64,000 nt of DNA, taken from contig NZ_PVTR01000004.1 of NCBI RefSeq assembly GCF_003003005.1, forward strand, positions 124,001-188,000, in the 5' to 3' direction. Shown piece after piece: positions 60,301 to 64,000 of the stretch. The DNA comes from Mongoliibacter ruber. Lineage in GTDB: Bacteria; Bacteroidota; Bacteroidia; Cytophagales; Cyclobacteriaceae. The notes beneath the pieces are model-generated. The model was not told the origin of the DNA. It saw only the letters and a list, made by a program, of their open reading frames with translations, and did no database searches. Position numbers and translations under genes: made by a program. The number at the start of each line of letters is the position of its first letter. Within the stretch, counting starts at the first letter, position 1.

Positions 60301-60390
60301 GTAGGGATAAGTATCATCCGCCAAAAAAACCATCTCGCTGGATTCGTAGATGATTTTCTTAAAAGTACTGTTAATACCTCTCTCTTTCAT
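57343..60390 (-). CDS. Hybrid PAS-domain histidine kinase with C-terminal receiver
   Basis: A 1015-residue soluble hybrid sensor kinase with no clear membrane helix. Several PAS/PAC units fill residues 1-600 (e.g. GYSPEEIVNIELCSYFHPDD with GGEYRWFEFHVHFIVGKFYA, and DLSGKIIYSNQAARTKFAP). The transmitter has FLSIISHELRTPLNAI with H626 as phosphorylation site, an N-box SNALKFTKNGNVDVII, the G1 box VSDNGIGIAKEHKDRI and G2 YGGTGLGLSITKKLLDL. The receiver (about 890-1010) has MVEDNDVN, MDIQMPVMNG with D944 as acceptor, and YVAKPID. No output domain is present, so a separate phosphotransfer or response regulator must follow. Its 3' end overlaps the TPR lipoprotein gene on the other strand. Confidence 0.95.
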   Translation of the reverse strand: MKERGINSTFKKIIYESSEMVFLADDTYPYNIFYSNQAFESLIGQFLEEKSLVGLGLDINSYIFNEEMILNFMGVEYTFFLELPQENASNYFLFYKGKEMRGQGLPTKKDSQYFFRNTVDLIGIGQETYLTWVSNSIKPMLGYSPEEIVNIELCSYFHPDDIEHVRALTFDIRQERKNSQFVARLLSKGGEYRWFEFHVHFIVGKFYAMARDVTALKTELLEKENLNEFYALCEGVTNLGFFEISTQANTVALTDSLKQLLEVKTEGVLTLEETIQIFQDSDRQLLKDSLSEMMVTGKGIELTLEVPVEGARSKWVKLIGQTKQENNRETRVFGTVQDITATFEEHNQLDVYRELFYLSPDPMVITDLSGKIIYSNQAARTKFAPDDQIGFPDKISGFEPILAEKEIWDSHVEQLTSSGSKVYQSAVINSAGKEMLSEVNAKFIQIQGRTLVVSIFRDISDREAPVKTSAGPSDFLHHLTEHIPGALYQFVLDKEGEMKFSYLSPGIKNLLDLGETEFAEFNDVGKAISKVHPEDIAKVLTSTVSSARKLSPWTCKFRIQEPGTSDFKWVQGAAKPELLENGDVVWYGYLTDITDQKMFEDRLHDAREEAMKASQVKSEFLSIISHELRTPLNAISGSLYSLLQDEHTPVQKSAFNTINFAVENLITMINDLLDFQKIEAGKLTLEKSPMNLETVVKRVIEGLQFHAKDSGNQLQLKFKNNLDLEVKGDKVRIAQVLNNLISNALKFTKNGNVDVIIELKSQTDSKVRVYFEVSDNGIGIAKEHKDRIFNEFDQIQHSFSKKYGGTGLGLSITKKLLDLMNSKIDLHSEPNVGSSFFFEIDFEKVYVQHSEIDNISSSEISIASNGELNVPESSQGGWGEGKPTKKGPSALSEVRLLMVEDNDVNALVLGKIIKKWGIQYERVNNGKLAVEAMEQGEFNCVLMDIQMPVMNGFEATEKIREFSTVPILALSAADKVEVMDKIEQTGFAGYVAKPIDAAELLKKIKEVLNIVNQSA

Positions 60391-60523
60391 AGAAGGCAGT
60401 TTATAGTTTTACAATTTAGAAAATTGAATAGGGTGATTCAAATACTGTTTCGTAAACATACAGTAAATTGTTTTTTATAACAAATTTTTTGCTTTTAAAA
60501 TTAAATACTTGATTAAATCATCT

Positions 60524-61747
60524 CTAAATCCCGAACTCAACTTGAAACATTCCGGTCCAAGAATTACCTGTGTTTTCAAACTTTGCTAATCCTTCAAGCC
60601 ATTTATAACCAAGGTTGGCCTGAATTTTTATCCTATGGCCATTCACATAATGGGTAAATCCCAACAAGGCTTCATCAACACGCTGCTGGAATTGGTTAAT
60701 CTGAGCATTTGGTGTCACGTTTGCATAACGAACAGCAAGTTCATTTTTCCTGTCCAGCATTTTACTTATTTGAGTATTGAAACCCCAACCAACCAATACA
60801 TACCTAATTTCACCCAGCTCATCTACAGTAATGGGATCATTTGAGGACCTATGCAGATACTCCCCCATCACTGCCCAACCCATATGTTTATAGATTCCGT
60901 CTACTATAAAGCTATTCATATTTCGGGCATCAAACAACTCCTGACCTAGTTGACCTCCTGTTCTTGTAGCTTTTTGATTTTCAGAAAGGGTAAGTCCTAA
61001 GGCCAGCTTTGGCTTAGGCTCGAATTCAAAATCACCTTCAGAATAATCCCCACTGTTTGAAAATCGCCCAAAAGGCAAATATTCGATTCTACCCGTGTAA
61101 GCAAGTCCGTCATTTATGGCAGATGCATTCCTTCCGTCCCCTGTTGATACCACCCCTTTTAATTGCAAAATAGATTGATTTTTGAATGGAATAGTTTTAT
61201 AAAGAAAAAACCCAAAATCCCTGTCTAAAGTAAAAATAGCATTGGCAGTGGACCTGTCAGCAAACTGAAGATTACCGGAACTGATTACCCTCTGCCTATT
61301 TCCCGGCAGTTTGGATTGACCAAATCCAATATATAGATTTTCATTAATGAAATAGTACAAAATGGCATCTCTTATGGGCTGGGCGACCAGACTTGTTTCC
61401 AAATCTAAATCTGCTTTTGAAAATGCCAATTGAATGTAGTATTGAAACCTAGGGTTGCCCACAAATCCATCAAACCTTAACCTGAGCCTTCTCACTCTCA
61501 TTTCATACTCACTTACTTCAAAAGCATCTCCTTCTAAGGTATTGAAGCCAGCCCTATTTTGCATCCTGAACCTTAGATTCATTAGAAAAAGAGAATCTTT
61601 AGAAAAGCTAATCCCCTCGCTTTCTCCCACATTCAATAATGCCCTTTCATCTGATTCTACTGTCTGACTATGAGTTGAAATGCTGAAAAAAAATGAAAAA
61701 GTTAAGCAAATACCAAAGCATAAGATTCGTAACTCGTAGTGATTCAT
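60524..61747 (-). CDS. OprP/OprO-type porin
   Basis: A 407-residue outer-membrane porin of the phosphate-selective porin O/P superfamily. The signal peptide ends around THSQ (residue 28). NAxN-term marks NLRFRMQNRAGFNTLEGDAF and YEMRVRRLRLRFDGFVGNPR are the typical start of the barrel in Bacteroidota; IAF-like strands QYYIQLAFSKAD, GRIEYLPFGRFS and HRIKIQANLGYKWLEG follow, ending with FQVEFGI. In this phylum such porins often take up phosphate, pyrophosphate or other anions. It is minus-strand, 133 bases upstream of the histidine kinase start and probably in a separate transcript. Confidence 0.9.
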   Translation of the reverse strand: MNHYELRILCFGICLTFSFFFSISTHSQTVESDERALLNVGESEGISFSKDSLFLMNLRFRMQNRAGFNTLEGDAFEVSEYEMRVRRLRLRFDGFVGNPRFQYYIQLAFSKADLDLETSLVAQPIRDAILYYFINENLYIGFGQSKLPGNRQRVISSGNLQFADRSTANAIFTLDRDFGFFLYKTIPFKNQSILQLKGVVSTGDGRNASAINDGLAYTGRIEYLPFGRFSNSGDYSEGDFEFEPKPKLALGLTLSENQKATRTGGQLGQELFDARNMNSFIVDGIYKHMGWAVMGEYLHRSSNDPITVDELGEIRYVLVGWGFNTQISKMLDRKNELAVRYANVTPNAQINQFQQRVDEALLGFTHYVNGHRIKIQANLGYKWLEGLAKFENTGNSWTGMFQVEFGI

Positions 61748-61802
61748 ATAGGTTTGCTAATTTAATTCTGAATGAATATGCCATAAAGTTAAACTTATTT
61801 CC

Positions 61803-61838
61803 AAAAAAAAAGCCAGGTGAAAAATTTCACCTGGCTTT
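61803..61838 (-). terminator. Terminator of the aconitase gene
   Basis: AAAGCCAGGTGAAA (61809-61822) and TTTCACCTGGCTTT (61825-61838) form a 14-bp perfect stem with a 2-base loop. On the minus strand it is followed by T residues from the A-run at 61803-61810. It lies 21 bases past the aconitase stop. Confidence 0.92.
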
Positions 61839-61859
61839 AAATCTTATACTAGAAATAAT

Positions 61860-64000
61860 TTAAATACCAGTTTTGATCAAATTCAATGCAGAACCTGCCT
61901 TGAACCATTCAATCTGACCAGCATTGTAAGTATGATTCACTTTGATTTCGTCTTTGCTGCCATCAGCATGATTCAATACAACGGTCAATGGCACACCTGG
62001 CTTGAAAGTAGTCAAACCTACGATGTCAATGTTATCATCCTCTTGTACCAGATCGTAATCTGAAGGATTGGCAAAAGTCAAAGCCAACATGCCTTGTTTT
62101 TTGAGGTTGGTTTCATGAATTCTAGCGAAAGACTTCACTAAAATCGCTCTTACTCCTAGGAACCTTGGCTCCATGGCTGCGTGCTCCCTAGAAGAACCTT
62201 CACCGTAGTTTTCATCACCTACGACTATTGAACCTACTCCGTGAAGCTTATATTGCCTTTGTACAGCAGGTACTTCAGCATATTCTCCAGTAAGTTGGTT
62301 CTTGACCTTGTTTGTCTCCTCATTGTAAGAGTTTACAGCGCCAATCAACATATTATTGGAGATATTGTCTAAGTGACCTCTGAACCTCAACCAAGGACCT
62401 GCCATAGAGATGTGATCAGTGGTACACTTCCCTTTAGCTTTGATCAACAGTTTCAATCCAGTCAAATCAGTACCTTCCCAAGGAGAGAATGGCTCTAGCA
62501 ATTCAAGTCTTTCCGATTTTGGATCTACAATTACTTCAACTTGAGATCCATCTTCTGCTGGAGCTTGGTAACCTGCATCCTCTACAGCAAAACCTTTTGT
62601 AGGCATTTCCAATCCAGCTGGCTCGTCAAGTCTTACTTGCTGTCCATCTTCGTTGGTAAGCGTATCGGTCATCGGGTTGAAAGTCAAATCACCCGCAATA
62701 GCCATTGCAGTAACTACTTCAGGAGAAGCTACAAATGAGTGCGTATTTGGATTACCATCAGCCCTCTTTGCAAAGTTCCTGTTAAATGAAGTGATGATAG
62801 AGTTTTTTTCTTGTTTTTCTGCTCCATGTCTAGCCCACTGACCAATACATGGTCCACAAGCGTTAGCCAAGACTACGCCACCCATTTGGCCAAAAGTATC
62901 TAAAAAGCCGTCTCTATCGACAGTATATCTCACCAACTCAGAACCTGGTGTGATTGTATATTCTGATTTGGCTACAAGTTTTTTATCCACAGCTTGCTGT
63001 GCCAGAGATGCAGCTCTGGAAATATCTTCATAGGAAGAATTGGTACAAGAACCTATAAGTCCTACTTCCAATTTGGATGGCCAACCGTTTTCTTTCACAG
63101 CTGCTGCAAACTTGGAAAGAGGCCAAGCCAAATCAGGAGTGAAAGGACCATTGATATGTGGCTCAAGTTCAGAAAGATTGATTTCAATCACCTGATCAAA
63201 GTATTTTTCTGGCTCAGCATACACCTCAGCGTCTCCATTCAAGTGTGCTTTGATACCATTTGCCATATCAGCAATATCTCCTCTTTCTGTACCTCTTAGG
63301 TAAGCTTCAGATTTCTCATCGTAGCCAAAAATAGAAGTAGTTGCTCCAATTTCTGCACCCATGTTACAGATTGTTCCTTTCCCTGTAGCGGACAAGGAGT
63401 TGGCACCTTCTCCGAAATATTCTACTACTGCGCCTGTTCCACCTTTTACAGTAAGGATTCCAGCTACTTTAAGAATAACATCCTTGGCTGCAGTCCAACC
63501 TGATAGTTTACCAGTCAACTTCACACCGATCAACTTTGGAAACTTCAACTCCCAAGGCAAGCCTGCCATTACATCACAAGCATCAGCACCACCAACACCA
63601 ATGGCAATCATGCCCAATCCACCTGCATTTGGCGTATGGGAATCTGTTCCTATCATCATTCCACCTGGGAAGGCGTAATTTTCAAGCACTACTTGGTGGA
63701 TGATGCCTGCTCCAGGTTTCCAGAATCCGATGCCATATTTATTGGAAACAGAAGCTAGAAAATCGTAAACTTCTCTGTTTTTGTTTTTGGCTTTGCTCAA
63801 ATCTTCGGTAGCTCCTACTTCAGCTTGGATCAAGTGATCACAGTGAACAGTGGAAGGAACAGCCACCTGACTTCTTCCGGCTTGCATAAATTGTAAAAGT
63901 GCCATTTGCGCAGTAGCATCCTGCATTGCTACTCTATCTGGCTTAAAGTCCACATAAGAAACGCCTCTATCGTAAGCCTGATTGGCTTCACCTTGAGCCA
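61860..64000 (-). CDS. Aconitate hydratase, mitochondrial type (5' end outside window)
   Basis: The C-terminal 713 residues of an aconitase, the TCA-cycle enzyme that isomerises citrate and isocitrate through a [4Fe-4S] cluster. The frame stays open to the right edge, reading [20 protein letters not shown], so the N-terminus lies outside. Cluster ligands appear in [13 protein letters not shown] and [25 protein letters not shown]-like (here [14 protein letters not shown]), [19 protein letters not shown] and the swivel-domain motif [17 protein letters not shown] are all present. It resembles the mitochondrial/AcnA-like type (about 750 residues). Translation is presumed normal, with no frameshift in the visible part. 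Confidence 0.97.
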   Translation of the reverse strand, partial: AQGEANQAYDRGVSYVDFKPDRVAMQDATAQMALLQFMQAGRSQVAVPSTVHCDHLIQAEVGATEDLSKAKNKNREVYDFLASVSNKYGIGFWKPGAGIIHQVVLENYAFPGGMMIGTDSHTPNAGGLGMIAIGVGGADACDVMAGLPWELKFPKLIGVKLTGKLSGWTAAKDVILKVAGILTVKGGTGAVVEYFGEGANSLSATGKGTICNMGAEIGATTSIFGYDEKSEAYLRGTERGDIADMANGIKAHLNGDAEVYAEPEKYFDQVIEINLSELEPHINGPFTPDLAWPLSKFAAAVKENGWPSKLEVGLIGSCTNSSYEDISRAASLAQQAVDKKLVAKSEYTITPGSELVRYTVDRDGFLDTFGQMGGVVLANACGPCIGQWARHGAEKQEKNSIITSFNRNFAKRADGNPNTHSFVASPEVVTAMAIAGDLTFNPMTDTLTNEDGQQVRLDEPAGLEMPTKGFAVEDAGYQAPAEDGSQVEVIVDPKSERLELLEPFSPWEGTDLTGLKLLIKAKGKCTTDHISMAGPWLRFRGHLDNISNNMLIGAVNSYNEETNKVKNQLTGEYAEVPAVQRQYKLHGVGSIVVGDENYGEGSSREHAAMEPRFLGVRAILVKSFARIHETNLKKQGMLALTFANPSDYDLVQEDDNIDIVGLTTFKPGVPLTVVLNHADGSKDEIKVNHTYNAGQIEWFKAGSALNLIKTGI

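Overview
The window looks like chromosomal DNA of a Bacteroidota member, most likely order Cytophagales near Cyclobacteriaceae (Algoriphagus/Belliella-like). The evidence is a SusC/SusD pair, several lipoproteins, PorT-like and OprP-like outer-membrane proteins, a histone-H1-like small protein, TAnnTTTG-type -7 motifs, little Shine-Dalgarno use, and AT-rich DNA. The family placement is inference from gene content. I see no rRNA, tRNA, CRISPR array, prophage or intact insertion sequence. Both edges cut genes: a SusC-type transporter on the left and aconitase on the right.

Layout. 1-9.4 kb (+): SusC fragment, SusD, an accessory lipoprotein, a secreted beta-propeller protein with 11 Asp-boxes and, after a terminator, a secreted M14 carboxypeptidase; this reads as a nutrient (probably peptide) capture locus. 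9.9-12.2 kb: a Tat-signal HisC-like aminotransferase with an AEC-type carrier. 12.5-13.2 kb: an outer-membrane beta-barrel behind a 16-bp palindrome. 13.4-16.8 kb (-): accC, DUF1015 and maf, translationally coupled. 16.9-18.5 kb (+): an alpha-oxoamine synthase (serine palmitoyltransferase-like) starting at TTG, and a histone-H1-like protein. 18.6-24 kb: an M1 peptidase and a second 11-Asp-box propeller protein. 24.1-28.3 kb: TIGR02757 protein, a membrane orphan, a triple-LysM/RlpA-like protein and an NfeD-type membrane protease. 28.3-31.3 kb: an M19-like dipeptidase, divergent from a truncated-hemoglobin/PlsC pair. 31.4-42.8 kb (+): gatC, a 926-residue membrane/TPR protein, a LolD/MacB-type ATPase, a PduO-type adenosyltransferase, ilvE, prfB with a programmed frameshift, an MFS carrier, an orphan with a TTG start and a YhhN protein. 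42.8-48.8 kb (-): M24 peptidase, thioesterase, MATE, NUDIX, Lrp and a TPR protein. 48.9-57.4 kb: a membrane orphan, PRC-barrel protein, M3 and M20 peptidases, a 28-residue membrane peptide, a CDF metal exporter, an AI-2E-type permease and a TPR lipoprotein. 57.3-64 kb (-): a hybrid PAS histidine kinase, a porin and aconitase.

How the genes fit together: peptide breakdown recurs (M14, M1, M19, M24, M3, M20 and an NfeD protease), alongside amino-acid metabolism and control (ilvE, HisC-like, Lrp) and envelope upkeep. The most unusual non-coding feature is a family of three dispersed repeats, each of which begins at an ATGAAA and ends exactly at the ATGAAA start codon of the next gene (20693-20863, 31351-31458, 34630-34732). 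No dramatic new defence or mobile system is visible. The best novelty candidates are this start-codon-proximal repeat family, the exported aminotransferase/carrier pair, the 926-residue membrane/TPR protein next to gatC, and the 28-residue membrane peptide.
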